DNA of 64,000 bases from Clostridia bacterium (GCA_017416855.1 JAFQAZ010000011.1:245355-309354), one strand, 5' to 3'. Shown: positions 35,762 through 44,759, numbered from the stretch's first letter. A program made the numbers and translations. Notes: generated by a model from the letters alone, not told the origin.

Positions 35762-36934
35762 ATGCTGATTAACCTCACACCAAAATCTTTAATGGGCCTG
35801 GGGACAATCCTCCCCGGGGGTATTACTGAAGGTTCAGAACGTTTAGGCCTTTCTTTAATTAAAAACCGAATTATTGAAAAAACAAGCTTCAGAAGCTTAT
35901 ATATTCACGACACACAAAAAACTGCTATTGAAAAATTGAGTGGTACCGCCATTTTGTTCTGCGGACGCGACCCTGACAATCTGAAAACGTATTTACTTGA
36001 TAAAGCTGTTTTGCTTGACCCCGGCGTGTATTACCACATTCTGCCCTTAATCGGAAAAGCAGAAATTGCTGTTTGTGCCCCACTTGGCACAAGACTTGAG
36101 GGCATTAGTCTGCAAGAAAAGCCACACAGCATTCTCCCTATGATTGAGCCAACTGAAATTTTTACGTTGCTCTATCACGAAAAAGAACGCGGATTCTCTT
36201 TCAAAGGAGAAAAACATGATTTCTGGGAACTGACCTATGTGGAAAAAGGTATGTTACACAATGTTGTAGATGGCATCGACTATGTGCAGAACCAAGGCGA
36301 AATTATGTTGTTTCTGCCAAATCAGTTCCATAGTCAATACGCTGACCGCGATCAGCGTGTTTTTTATACGACCATCGGGTTTTCTATGCAGCTAGCTAAC
36401 TCTGAATCCTTTAATGGGACCATTTTTCAGACCGATCACGAAATGAGGACTCTGTTTCGGCGGATTTTTGAAGAACGTGATTTTGGTAAAATGTATTGTA
36501 ACGATTTAATTCTCTGCTATCTGAAGGAACTGATTATCCGGCTTTTACGGAGTCATCAGGTGGAAAGCGTTGTAAACAGTGTGCCGGCAGAGTCTCGATA
36601 CGCTGTAGAAAACTCCATTGTTTCTGCAGCTGAGGTATATGTTAAAACCCACCTGCACAAACGTCTTACCGTCTCGGAAATAGCAGAAAGCATTCCCGTT
36701 TCCGAAACATATTTATCTGCCCTTTTTAAGAAAAACAACGCTGAATCCTTAAATCATTATATTAACACACAAAAGTTGGCTCTAGCTAAGGATTATATTT
36801 TAAGAGGTGAATATACCTTTACCCAGATTGCCGAAATGCTTGGTTATAACAATGTTCACTATTTTTCCCAGTGCTTCAAGCGATATTTAGGCATTACACC
36901 AACAGACTATGCAAAATTACATAAAGGAGAATAA
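35762..36934 (+). CDS. AraC-family regulator with an extra N-terminal domain
   Basis: About 390 residues. The C-terminal 100 residues hold two helix-turn-helix motifs (LTVSEIAESIPVSETYLSALFKK and FTQIAEMLGYNNVHYFSQCFKR, key residues YLSALFK and FSQCFKR) followed by GITPTDYAK, standard for AraC. The centre (about residues 150-210) is a cupin-like sensing domain (DFWELTYVEKGML, FLPNQFH). The first ~140 residues are an additional domain I do not recognise. AGGAGG is only 1 nt before an ATG at 35756 but 7 nt before the ATG at 35762, so I use the latter. A CBM9-like gene follows 2 bp downstream. Confidence 0.88.
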   Translation: MLINLTPKSLMGLGTILPGGITEGSERLGLSLIKNRIIEKTSFRSLYIHDTQKTAIEKLSGTAILFCGRDPDNLKTYLLDKAVLLDPGVYYHILPLIGKAEIAVCAPLGTRLEGISLQEKPHSILPMIEPTEIFTLLYHEKERGFSFKGEKHDFWELTYVEKGMLHNVVDGIDYVQNQGEIMLFLPNQFHSQYADRDQRVFYTTIGFSMQLANSESFNGTIFQTDHEMRTLFRRIFEERDFGKMYCNDLILCYLKELIIRLLRSHQVESVVNSVPAESRYAVENSIVSAAEVYVKTHLHKRLTVSEIAESIPVSETYLSALFKKNNAESLNHYINTQKLALAKDYILRGEYTFTQIAEMLGYNNVHYFSQCFKRYLGITPTDYAKLHKGE

Positions 36935-36936
36935 CC

Positions 36937-37536
36937 ATGAAAACCTATACCATTAAAAAAGTTCAGGGCCCTGTAACAGAAGAAAGCTTTGCCATTGCAG
37001 AAACTGCCTCCATTAACCATATTGAGTGGCCGGATTTTGCCGCTCCTTATCAGGTAACAGCCCGCATCCTGCACACAGACGAAGCGCTATATATCAACAT
37101 GGAAACCGACGAATGGCCTCTCACAGCTCACCACACCGGCTTAGACGGAGATGTTTGCGAAGACAGCTGTATGGAATTTTTCTTTGCACCGGATGCTGAT
37201 GACAATCGTTATTTCAATTTTGAAGTAAACCCCTTAGGTGCCCTTTGTCTTGGCATTGGCAAAGACCGCTACAACCGCGTTACGCCTGATGTTGATGAAG
37301 GCATGTTTGAAATTAAAAATGTTATTCAAAAAGGTAAATGGCAGCTTTTTTATAAAATTCCTTATTCTTTCATCAAAGAACATTTTGCAAAAATTGACAG
37401 CGAGATGAAAGGCAATATGTATAAATGCGGTGACAACACACCAAAAGAGCATTACATCACCTGGTCTCCCGTCGGAACAGAAGAACCTGACTATCACCAA
37501 TCCGGATTTTTTGGCAAATTTGTTTTAGAACAGTAA
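36937..37536 (+). CDS. CBM9-like carbohydrate-binding protein
   Basis: A 199-residue beta-sandwich protein resembling the CBM9-like / DUF1083 group. Marks are YQVTARILHTDEALYINMETDEWP, then CEDSCMEFFFAPD near residue 70, YFNFEVNPLGAL near 95 and a closing ITWSPVG. There is no signal peptide, so unlike secreted CBM9 modules it probably acts in the cytoplasm. Such stand-alone proteins are seen in sugar-utilisation contexts, but their biochemical role is not established. It is 2 bp after the AraC gene, suggesting that the two work together. Confidence 0.82.
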   Translation: MKTYTIKKVQGPVTEESFAIAETASINHIEWPDFAAPYQVTARILHTDEALYINMETDEWPLTAHHTGLDGDVCEDSCMEFFFAPDADDNRYFNFEVNPLGALCLGIGKDRYNRVTPDVDEGMFEIKNVIQKGKWQLFYKIPYSFIKEHFAKIDSEMKGNMYKCGDNTPKEHYITWSPVGTEEPDYHQSGFFGKFVLEQ

Positions 37537-37642
37537 TTTTTTGTCGTTTTTCCGGAAACTGATATGCATATTCAGGGCTTTATCATGAAAACTATCCATA
37601 TACGCTTTGTTTTTAAACAAAATTATGTATATGGAGGTTAAC

Positions 37643-38761
37643 ATGAAGAAATCATACACAGCGGCCATTTGTGCCTTGATACTCTATTTAAACTGCATTT
37701 TTCCTGTATTTGCAGAACGAGTGAATGACCCATTGGTTGCCAACGACTTTACAAAAGAAACCAAGGTAAATACCACCCTTAATTTCACCATCAATGATTT
37801 TAGTGATAGTGTAAATCCGCCGGAAAACAGTCCCTTTAGCTCCATTACCATCCGGCAATTACCTAATGAAACTGCCGGCATGCTGCGATTAAGCACCAGC
37901 TCCGTGGCTGTTAATCAGGAAATCCAAAAGAATGATCTGGACAAACTTAATTTCGTTCCGGCAAAGGATTATGAAGGTGAAGCCATCTTTACCTGGGATG
38001 CCCATTATGGTACCATCACATCACCATATCCGTCAGCTGTTACCATTAAAATTGGTTCCGGAACGAGCGAGCCTGCAGAAACCCCATCGCCCACCAAAGT
38101 GCCGGAAGCCACATCTGCACCAACGGTAGCTCCCATGCCAACACAAAAGCCTTTACAGTATGAAGACATGTTAGACCATTGGGGAGCATTTTCTGCCGGT
38201 ATGCTGGGCGCTGAAGGCATCATTGTTGGTGAAGAAATCGGTGGACATTTTTACTTTTATCCCAATAAAGTTTTAACCCGGATGGACTTTATCACATTAG
38301 CATGTGCTGTTTTTGGTATTAAAACCAAAGACAGCCTAGAAGGCAACCCCTTTGCTGATCATAATGTTCCGCACTATATGCTACGTCAGGCCATTGCAGC
38401 TTATGAAGCCGGCCTGATCAGCGGCAGCAGCAACGGTAATGCCTTATATTTAAACCCTTATGATACCTTAACTCGTGCAGAAGCCATCAAAATTCTGGAC
38501 AACGGATTACAGCTAGAACATCCTGCCACAGAAGCACTTTCCTTTGCAGATAGTAACTCTATCCCCTCCTGGGCAACTCAGGCAGTCATGAATATGGAAG
38601 CCTACGGCATTGTGAAGGGCTATGAGGATAACACTTTCCGTCCCTATGCAAACATTAATAAAGCACAGGCCGGTGAACTTTTGTATCAGGTATATAAATA
38701 CCGGTTGAAGGTCCGCAAAACGCAAAGTGTTTTTAATTCCGTTTTTTACGGAACCTTATAA
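37643..38761 (+). CDS. S-layer homology domain protein with an N-terminal beta-rich domain
   Basis: A secreted cell-surface protein of 372 residues. A signal peptide (basic MKK, hydrophobic stretch, cleavage after VFA at about residue 24) leads to a domain of about 110 residues (VNDPLVANDFTKETKVN to TIKIG). This resembles extracellular cadherin/Ig-like repeats with an FVPAKDYEGEAIFTW segment. A Pro/Thr-rich linker follows (about residues 138-170), then SLH repeats anchoring to cell-wall polymers. Recognisable SLH cores are LDHWGAFSAGMLGAEGIIVG, DHNVPHYMLRQAIAAYEAGLISG and IPSWATQAVMNMEAYGIVKGYEDNTF (key YGIVKGYEDNTFRP). A frame upstream to 37607 exists, but GGAGG precedes the ATG at 37643. 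A terminator follows. Confidence 0.92.
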   Translation: MKKSYTAAICALILYLNCIFPVFAERVNDPLVANDFTKETKVNTTLNFTINDFSDSVNPPENSPFSSITIRQLPNETAGMLRLSTSSVAVNQEIQKNDLDKLNFVPAKDYEGEAIFTWDAHYGTITSPYPSAVTIKIGSGTSEPAETPSPTKVPEATSAPTVAPMPTQKPLQYEDMLDHWGAFSAGMLGAEGIIVGEEIGGHFYFYPNKVLTRMDFITLACAVFGIKTKDSLEGNPFADHNVPHYMLRQAIAAYEAGLISGSSNGNALYLNPYDTLTRAEAIKILDNGLQLEHPATEALSFADSNSIPSWATQAVMNMEAYGIVKGYEDNTFRPYANINKAQAGELLYQVYKYRLKVRKTQSVFNSVFYGTL

Positions 38762-38768
38762 TTGTTAG

Positions 38769-38804
38769 TTTTGGGCGGATATTACGTCCGCCCAAACTTT
38801 TCTT
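38769..38804 (+). terminator. Intrinsic terminator after the SLH gene
   Basis: A GC-rich stem (TTTGGGCGGA at 38770-38779 with its complement at 38787-38796) and 7-nt loop, followed by a T-rich tail. It ends just before the SDR gene's ribosome binding site, so the SDR gene may have readthrough or a separate weak promoter. Confidence 0.82.
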
Positions 38805-38819
38805 TGAAAGGAACTCACT

Positions 38820-39551
38820 ATGAACAAAACTGTTTTAATCACCGGATCCTCCCGTGGCATTGGCGCCGCCTGTGCCAGGCGTTTTGCTATTGCTGGCTAC
38901 AATGTTATGGTTCATTACCATCAAAACGAAACTGCCGCACAATCCGTTTGTGAAAACATTCTTGCAAACGGCGGTACTGCCTCTTTATTCGGTGCCGATA
39001 TTGCGGACTATAAGCAGGCAGAAACGCTGGTACATAAAACTGAAGAGTTTTTTGGTGGCGTGGACATTTTAGTCAACAACGCCGGTATTGCAATGATGAA
39101 AATGTTTTGCGATACCACACCAGAAGATTGGGACAGGATTTTTTCTGTGAATGTGTCCGGTGCAGCCAATGTCACCCGTGCTGTCCTGCCGTACATGGTG
39201 CACCAAAAAAACGGACACATTATTAACCTTTCCTCCATCTGGGGTATCACCGGTGCCTCCTGCGAGGTGGCCTACTCTGCTTCAAAAGCAGCCATCATTG
39301 GCTTTACTAAGGCGCTTGCCAAAGAACTTGGACCATCGGGGATTTTTGTAAACTGTGTAGCACCAGGCGTAGTTGAAACAGAGATGAATGCCGCTTTAGA
39401 TGAAGAAACAAAAGTGGCTTTAGCTGATGAAACCCCTTTAGGGATAATTGGCCAGCCGGAAGACATTGCTGAAACCGTCTTTTACCTGGCAAATAGCAAC
39501 CACTTCATAACCGGTCAGGTCATTAGTCCTAACGGCGGCATCGTCATATAG
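38820..39551 (+). CDS. Short-chain dehydrogenase, FabG/YmfI-like
   Basis: A 243-residue Rossmann-fold oxidoreductase. The cofactor-binding motif is TGSSRGIGAACARR at residues 8-21, NNAG appears near residue 87, and the catalytic Ser-Tyr-Lys set is in SSIWG and YSASKAA, with SPNGGIVI closing. The SSIWG...GASCEVAYSASKAA pattern resembles Firmicute YmfI proteins, annotated as elongation factor P 5-aminopentanone reductases, more than fatty-acid FabG. That assignment is a memory-based resemblance. AAAGGA precedes the ATG. Confidence 0.85.
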   Translation: MNKTVLITGSSRGIGAACARRFAIAGYNVMVHYHQNETAAQSVCENILANGGTASLFGADIADYKQAETLVHKTEEFFGGVDILVNNAGIAMMKMFCDTTPEDWDRIFSVNVSGAANVTRAVLPYMVHQKNGHIINLSSIWGITGASCEVAYSASKAAIIGFTKALAKELGPSGIFVNCVAPGVVETEMNAALDEETKVALADETPLGIIGQPEDIAETVFYLANSNHFITGQVISPNGGIVI

Positions 39552-39564
39552 TTATATTGCAAAT

Positions 39565-39598
39565 AAGAGGCTGTTGCATAAACAACAGCCTCTTTTCT
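39565..39598. terminator. Terminator between the convergent SDR and esterase genes
   Basis: A 12-bp perfect stem (39565-39576 with 39583-39594) and 6-nt loop, followed by TTTT on the + side. It serves the SDR gene; the - strand side has a weaker tail. Confidence 0.85.
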
Positions 39599-39610
39599 TA
39601 CACTTATCGA

Positions 39611-40363
39611 TTATAAATTCTCAATGTCGTTTCTGATAGCCTGGTCAGGCGTACTTTTTTCAACAAACACTTTATTTTTGTCTTCCAATTTTACAAATTC
39701 ATTGTAATAACGCACACCGAATTCCCGCAATGCTTCTGCGGAAAAATGTAAATTGTCAGGATTTGCTCCCAAACCTTCGGCAGATACAAAGCCTGTCATT
39801 TTATCTTTTTCAGCTATTTTTTTCAAAGCTTCGTTTACATAAGGATAGTTCTTAAACTTTTCCGACCGTTCGCAAAACTCCAGATAATCCCCAAGGCCGC
39901 CAAGCAAAAAGGGAACGTCATGGAGACCAAGTTTTTTGCGTAACCTATTCATAATCACTGTGCATTTTTCTTCATATAAAGGATATCTGTCCTCAGAGCA
40001 GTCCGATTCTCCCTGATGCCATAAAACTGCGGCAATAGTAGACGTCCGAGAAGCAAGCTCCGCCATATAGCAGGCGTGGTCAAACAGCAACCCTCCAACC
40101 TGCCATTGATCAAGACTTGTGCCACCATCGGCACAGGGAATAATACCAACATCAACATTGTGTTCCTTTGCATATAGGTCAGCAAAGCTCTCCACAAGGT
40201 TAATACCTGAGGTAACCCTATCCGGATTAACCGGCACATACATAGCCCGCCAGCGGCCGTTTCTCAGCACATAGAGCTTGTCATTCACAATCGGCGGCAC
40301 TTCCTCCTTAAAACCGCGACCACCCATGTTCGATTGTCCGATAATTAAAATTGAATGCATCAT
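39611..40363 (-). CDS. SGNH/SASA-type carbohydrate esterase
   Basis: A 250-residue esterase of the sialate O-acetylesterase-like (SASA, CE6) group. The nucleophile block is IIGQSNMGGRG near residue 8. The oxyanion and second block are HQGESD near residue 115, and the catalytic Asp/His block is NPDNLHFSAEALREFG near residue 207. There is no signal peptide, so it would remove acetyl groups from imported sugars. The two adjacent ATG codons at 40363 and 40360 lack a strong ribosome binding site, so expression may be low. A MITE-like repeat lies about 90 bp upstream. Confidence 0.87.
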   Translation of the reverse strand: MMHSILIIGQSNMGGRGFKEEVPPIVNDKLYVLRNGRWRAMYVPVNPDRVTSGINLVESFADLYAKEHNVDVGIIPCADGGTSLDQWQVGGLLFDHACYMAELASRTSTIAAVLWHQGESDCSEDRYPLYEEKCTVIMNRLRKKLGLHDVPFLLGGLGDYLEFCERSEKFKNYPYVNEALKKIAEKDKMTGFVSAEGLGANPDNLHFSAEALREFGVRYYNEFVKLEDKNKVFVEKSTPDQAIRNDIENL

Positions 40364-40474
40364 GTTTTAAAATCATTTCCCTTTCTTTTATAGTTTCAAA
40401 ATAATTAATACTGTATAATATAAAATGCCATACTTTTTGGTGATTGCGAGGCATAAGGTTTAGATGCAAACCTT

Positions 40475-40608
40475 CAAAGGCTTCTCCTTGAGGAGAGGCT
40501 CCGCCGTAGGCGGTGGTGAGGTGTAGATTGCGAAAGCAATCGTAATTGCTTTTCCACCTCATCCGTCAGCTATCGCTGACACCTTCCCCTCAAGGGGAAG
40601 GCTTTTTT
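40475..40608. repeat. MITE-like dispersed palindromic repeat
   Basis: A GC-rich element of about 134 bp in an AT-rich 431-bp gap. It contains five small hairpins in symmetrical order: CTCCTTGAGGAG, CCGCCGTAGGCGG, GATTGCGAAAGCAATC, GTCAGCTATCGCTGAC and CCCCTCAAGGGG. The outer arms are themselves imperfect inverted repeats of each other. It encodes no protein. The arms resemble a repeat I remember as common between genes in gut Clostridia, probably a non-autonomous mobile element. A further small hairpin (40455-40474) adjoins its left end. Confidence 0.75.
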
Positions 40609-40635
40609 ATTTCGACAAATTCCGATATCCATATT

Positions 40636-40652
40636 ACTCGTGTCAAGTCAGG
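40636..40652. repeat. 17-bp direct repeat, left copy
   Basis: ACTCGTGTCAAGTCAGG occurs here and, identically and in the same orientation, at 42290-42306. The two copies bracket the OLD-family gene. Between this copy and that gene's stop codon lie about 140 bp of AT-rich DNA with imperfect hairpins and no recognisable gene. Confidence 0.85.
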
Positions 40653-40794
40653 AGAACAGTGAATAATAGGACCTACTATTTTCTGTTCTTGTTTTCCCGA
40701 ACAAATCCATTAGAACCCGCAGGAATAAATATTTTCCTGCCCGATATGTAAATATTTATTATCGGCAAACTCTTTTATTAAATTAAGTAATTAT

Positions 40795-42168
40795 CTACAA
40801 AGCAGAATTTATATCCCTGATTAAATTCTGCGCATATTCTCTATATTTATCTTTGAGTTTCCCATTTTCAAAAGTTATTCCTACCTTTCCTTTAATACTC
40901 CTATCTTTTTTATCTCTAATATCATCCTCTACTAATGTTATAATTTTATAATTGTTTTCTGCAAATTCTTCAGATAATATTTCAGCCTCCTTACTTTTGT
41001 CACCATCTAGAATTACAACAACACGTTTATATCCTAAGTCTTTGAACAAATGTAAAAAAGCTTCCATCTTTGGAGCACCACCAACGCCCCACCCAAAAAA
41101 TGTCCCATCTATTTCCATTTCCAATTCTTTTGATATTCTATCTAGAATCACAACATCTTCCTGCCCCTCTACAAGTATGATACCATCATCAAGGAAGAAT
41201 ATTTCATTTGCATCCAATCCAAGAGTATGTGGATTGTTTATATCATTCAATATCCCCTTAAATTGTTTTCGGGTGTTTTCAGAAATACTAAAACAAACTG
41301 AGTTTTGATTATCCTTTGTTACACGTATAAGATTTGCATTGTTTATAATCGCATTCCAATTTACAAAATACGGAGAATGTGTACTTATAATTATTTGTCG
41401 GGTTGTGGAATACTCAAGAAATATTTCCATTAATTTTTTCTGCAATTTTGGATGTACCGAAAGTTCTGGTTCATCAATAACTATAGTTTCATTAGTTTTT
41501 GAATCAAAAAGTGCTGCGCAGATTGTAAAAACACTCCATATGCCATCACCAATTCCCTCGCTACTGTGTGAAATACCATTTATAGAATATTTTATATAGT
41601 AACTCCCATTATCTCTTTGTTCTATTGTCCAACAAAAATCGTTTCCTAATACCTTAGACAAAATTAGATCAAATTCATCTTTTTGTTTTTCGATTTGAAA
41701 AATGCGTGCTTCAAAATTACTTAATGATGAACTTCTTTGATTATCTAACTTTTGAGAGTGTAAAATATACCACTCTTTATCTACATTAGTTTTTGAGAAT
41801 TCAAAAGGGATTGCCCTTCTAGATTGTAAAACATAGTATTTTAAAGTAAATGGTTTATTCTTTTTTGTTGAACTTCCTCCACTAGGAACAGATTCAATTG
41901 TATATATCTCACTAGAGTCATCTATTAATTTTAAAAACACTTTTCCACCTGTTAGACAGTTTCTACGTCCTTCCGAAAAAGTTGGGGTATTGTTACTGTT
42001 GCAGTTAAATGCTTGAATAGCTTCAATTATGGTAGTCTTCCCTGAATTATTTGCGCCTGTAATAATACTAAGGCCACTACCTTGTGTTTGTCCATCTGGT
42101 ATAGCAAAAGAAATCTGTTGCTCTTTCCCAAAACCACGAAAACCAGATATATGTAATTCTCTTATCAT
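40795..42168 (-). CDS. OLD-family ATPase/TOPRIM nuclease, probable defence protein
   Basis: A 457-residue protein joining an SMC/RecF-like AAA ATPase with a C-terminal TOPRIM domain. The ATPase has Walker A GANNSGKT (38-45), a signature-like SSEGIGDG (202-209), Walker B TIVIDEPELS (228-237) and H-loop STHSPY (262-267). The TOPRIM part has ILVEGQEDV with E334 and VILDGDKS with D388/D390. OLD proteins are nucleases that often act in phage defence, alone or with a UvrD-like GajB or a reverse transcriptase; no such partner is near. It is shorter than classical OLD proteins, visibly richer in A/T than its neighbours, stands alone, and lies between 17-bp direct repeats, all suggesting transfer. GAGGAG precedes the ATG. 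Confidence 0.87.
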   Translation of the reverse strand: MIRELHISGFRGFGKEQQISFAIPDGQTQGSGLSIITGANNSGKTTIIEAIQAFNCNSNNTPTFSEGRRNCLTGGKVFLKLIDDSSEIYTIESVPSGGSSTKKNKPFTLKYYVLQSRRAIPFEFSKTNVDKEWYILHSQKLDNQRSSSLSNFEARIFQIEKQKDEFDLILSKVLGNDFCWTIEQRDNGSYYIKYSINGISHSSEGIGDGIWSVFTICAALFDSKTNETIVIDEPELSVHPKLQKKLMEIFLEYSTTRQIIISTHSPYFVNWNAIINNANLIRVTKDNQNSVCFSISENTRKQFKGILNDINNPHTLGLDANEIFFLDDGIILVEGQEDVVILDRISKELEMEIDGTFFGWGVGGAPKMEAFLHLFKDLGYKRVVVILDGDKSKEAEILSEEFAENNYKIITLVEDDIRDKKDRSIKGKVGITFENGKLKDKYREYAQNLIRDINSAL

Positions 42169-42289
42169 TAATTATTTCTCCTCTAAACAAAATACTGAAA
42201 AACATATTTTATTCTTCACTAAAACTTTATTCTAAGTTTATAAAGACTGTAAAATCTGTATATACATCTATATTTCAACAATTTTAACG

Positions 42290-42306
42290 ACTCGTGTCAA
42301 GTCAGG
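42290..42306. repeat. 17-bp direct repeat, right copy
   Basis: Identical to 40636-40652, about 120 bp upstream of the OLD-family start codon. The bases flanking the two copies differ, so the match ends sharply at 17 bp. Confidence 0.85.
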
Positions 42307-42371
42307 CTCAAAAAGTATTCTTTTGGTACAGTATAACATAAATTTATTTGAAACTCAAACTTTTGAAGAAG

Positions 42372-42406
42372 AAAAAAGCACCGCATATTCCGAAGAATAT
42401 GCGGTG
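42372..42406 (-). terminator. Intrinsic terminator of pta-ackA
   Basis: A 12-bp perfect stem (42379-42390 with 42395-42406) closed, in the RNA, by a UUCG tetraloop, followed by a run of U. It lies just after the ackA stop codon. Confidence 0.93.
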
Positions 42407-42421
42407 TTTCATTTTTTAGAA

Positions 42422-43615
42422 TTAACCTAACAGTTTCTGAGTATCCAAAGCGATGGTCAGCTCTTCATTTGTAGGAATAACAAAGGCTCTGACTCTTGCA
42501 CCGGCGCCGGTGATTTCAGTTTCTTCACCGCGAACATTGTTCTTTTCGGCATCGCAGGCAATACCCATGAATTCCATATCAGCAAGCACACGTTCACGCA
42601 TGGGAATGTTGTTTTCACCAACACCTGCGGTAAATACGATAGCATCCACACCGCCCATAGCAGCTGCATAGAAACCAATGTAACGCTTAACTGCATATTC
42701 AAACATATCCAGAGCCAGCTGAGATTTCTTGTCGCCCTTTTCTGCTGCAACTTCCAGGTCACGGAAGTCGCTGGAAAGACCGGATACACCAAACACACCG
42801 GACTTTTTGTTCAGCATGGAATCTACTTCAGCAAAGGTCATATTTTCCTTTTCAGCAATAAAGGTAACAATAGCAGGGTCAATCACACCGGAACGGGTAC
42901 CCATGGGCACACCGGCTAAGGGTGTAAAGCCCATAGAAGTATCAACAGACTTACCCTTATTTACAGCAGTGATAGAAGAACCGTTACCTAAGTGCAGGGT
43001 AATAATCTTCAGCTCTTCAATGGGTTTGCCCATCATAGCTGCACAACGGTTAGCAACATAGTAATGAGAAGTACCGTGGAAACCGTACTTTCTGATTTTA
43101 TACTTTTCATAGTATTCATAAGGCAGAGCGTACATATACGCTTCAGCCGGCATAGTCTGATGGAAAGCGGTATCAAACACAGCAACCATCGGCACGCCGG
43201 GCATAGCCTTCTGGCAAGCTTCAATACCGATTAAGTTAGCGGGATTGTGCAGAGGTGCCAGCATGCTGCATTCATCAATCTTTTTCTTCACATCATCGTC
43301 AACAATAACAGACTGATTAAAGTATTCACCACCATGAACAACACGATGACCAACAGCATCAATAGCGCTCATATCAGCAATCACACCGTGGTTTTTATCA
43401 ACCAAAGCATCAATTACCATTTTGATTGCATCAGAATGATCTTTCATGGGAGATTCTAAAATAACGGTATCCTTACCGCTGGGAGTATGTTTTAAGCGGG
43501 AGCCTTCAATGCCGATTCTTTCGCACAGACCTTTGGCCATAACAGCCTGAGTGTCCATATCAATCAGCTGATATTTTAAAGAAGAACTACCTGCATTGAT
43601 TACCAGTACGTTCAT
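42422..43615 (-). CDS. ackA: Acetate kinase
   Basis: AckA converts acetyl phosphate and ADP to acetate and ATP. The 397-residue product has the family signatures [15 protein letters not shown] at the N-terminus, [10 protein letters not shown] near residue 90, [10 protein letters not shown] near residue 150, [11 protein letters not shown] near residue 208 and TAGVGENN near residue 325. An upstream in-frame start at 43654 lies within pta. AAGGAGG precedes the ATG at 43615, 14 bp after the pta stop codon. With pta it forms the substrate-level ATP step of fermentation. Confidence 0.98.
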   Translation of the reverse strand: MNVLVINAGSSSLKYQLIDMDTQAVMAKGLCERIGIEGSRLKHTPSGKDTVILESPMKDHSDAIKMVIDALVDKNHGVIADMSAIDAVGHRVVHGGEYFNQSVIVDDDVKKKIDECSMLAPLHNPANLIGIEACQKAMPGVPMVAVFDTAFHQTMPAEAYMYALPYEYYEKYKIRKYGFHGTSHYYVANRCAAMMGKPIEELKIITLHLGNGSSITAVNKGKSVDTSMGFTPLAGVPMGTRSGVIDPAIVTFIAEKENMTFAEVDSMLNKKSGVFGVSGLSSDFRDLEVAAEKGDKKSQLALDMFEYAVKRYIGFYAAAMGGVDAIVFTAGVGENNIPMRERVLADMEFMGIACDAEKNNVRGEETEITGAGARVRAFVIPTNEELTIALDTQKLLG

Positions 43616-43629
43616 GTTCAATATCCTCC

Positions 43630-44625
43630 TTACTGATTCTGAGCCTGTACGCAAGTGATGGCAACGACGCCAACGATATCGTCAGCAGAGCAACCACGGG
43701 ACAGGTCGTTGATGGGTTTTGCAATACCCTGGGTGATAGGACCATATGCTTCTGCTTTGCCCAGTCTCTGTGCCAGCTTGTAACCGATGTTACCTGCATT
43801 TAAGTCAGGGAATACCAGTACGTTTGCTTTACCGGCAACGGTGGATTCAGGAGCCTTGGACTTACCAACAGATTCAACGATAGCAGCATCTAACTGCAGT
43901 TCACCGTCTAAGCTTAAGTCAGGTCTCTTTTCTTTAGCCAGTCTTGTTGCTTCAACAACCTTGTCTACCAGCGGATCTTTAGCGCTACCATAGGTAGAGA
44001 AAGATAAAAGAGCAACATTAGGCTCAGCTTCAACCAAAGCTTTAAAGCTCTTAGCAGAAGAAATAGCGATTTCAGAAAGTTCTTCAGCGTTGGGGTTCAT
44101 AACCAGACCGCTGTCACCAAACACGAAGGTACCGTTTTCGCCATATTCACAATCAGGTACACAGATAACGAAGAAAGCAGAAACCAGCTTTGCGTCAGGA
44201 GCGGTTTTAACAGTCTGCAGTGCACTTCTTAACACATTAGAAGTGGAGTTTACAGCACCGGCAACCATACCGTCAGCATCACCGTTCTTAACTAACATAC
44301 AACCAAAATACAGGGTGTTTTTCATGGTTTCCAATGCTTTATCCATGGTCATACCCTTTGCTTTTCTCATTTCGCAGAACTGCTCAGCATAAGCTTGATA
44401 TTTATCGGAGTTTACAGGGTTGATAACCTGTGCAGCGGAAATATCAAAGCCGGCTGCCTTTTCAGCAATTACATTTTCATCACCCAATAAGATGATGTTG
44501 GCAATACCTTCTTTTAAAACCTTTGCAGCAGCTTCAATGGAACGGATTTCTTCGCCCTCTGCCAAAACAATGGTCTTTTTGTCTGCCATAGCACGTTCTT
44601 TAATTCTGTCTAAAAATTGACTCAC
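43630..44625 (-). CDS. pta: Phosphate acetyltransferase
   Basis: Pta exchanges CoA for phosphate on acetyl-CoA. The 331-residue length is that of the short, single-domain class. Visible motifs are [18 protein letters not shown] at the N-terminus, [15 protein letters not shown] near residue 130, [15 protein letters not shown] near 170 and [18 protein letters not shown] near 275. The start is a GTG at 44625 with AAGGAGG upstream. First gene of pta-ackA. Confidence 0.97.
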   Translation of the reverse strand: MSQFLDRIKERAMADKKTIVLAEGEEIRSIEAAAKVLKEGIANIILLGDENVIAEKAAGFDISAAQVINPVNSDKYQAYAEQFCEMRKAKGMTMDKALETMKNTLYFGCMLVKNGDADGMVAGAVNSTSNVLRSALQTVKTAPDAKLVSAFFVICVPDCEYGENGTFVFGDSGLVMNPNAEELSEIAISSAKSFKALVEAEPNVALLSFSTYGSAKDPLVDKVVEATRLAKEKRPDLSLDGELQLDAAIVESVGKSKAPESTVAGKANVLVFPDLNAGNIGYKLAQRLGKAEAYGPITQGIAKPINDLSRGCSADDIVGVVAITCVQAQNQ

Positions 44626-44682
44626 TTTTGTTTCCTCCTTAATATATATCTGTTAATATAAATGCAACATATCCAACAAAAT

Positions 44683-44711
44683 ATTATACATTATTTTTCC
44701 AAAAGTAGCAA
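44683..44711 (-). promoter_or_regulatory. Promoter for pta-ackA
   Basis: On the - strand TTGCTA (44711-44706), 17-nt spacer, TATAAT (44688-44683), about 60 bp upstream of the pta start. It begins only a few bases after the metG terminator. Confidence 0.7.
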
Positions 44712-44716
44712 GAGAA

Positions 44717-44759
44717 AAAGCGAAGAAAATAAATGTTTTTTGCTTATTTTCTTCGCTTT
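44717..44759 (-). terminator. Intrinsic terminator of metG
   Basis: A 16-bp perfect stem (44717-44732 with 44744-44759), 11-nt loop and a U-rich tail on the - strand, about 40 bp after the metG stop codon. Confidence 0.85.

Noticed and set aside
40653..40794. Possible retron-type RNA or partner gene beside the OLD protein
   Set aside because: Only imperfect AT-rich hairpins are seen; no reverse transcriptase, UvrD-like helicase or reading frame of useful length is nearby.
40636..42306. Direct repeats as a CRISPR array or tRNA attachment site
   Set aside because: There are only two copies 1.65 kb apart, no regular spacers, and neither copy is part of a recognisable tRNA.
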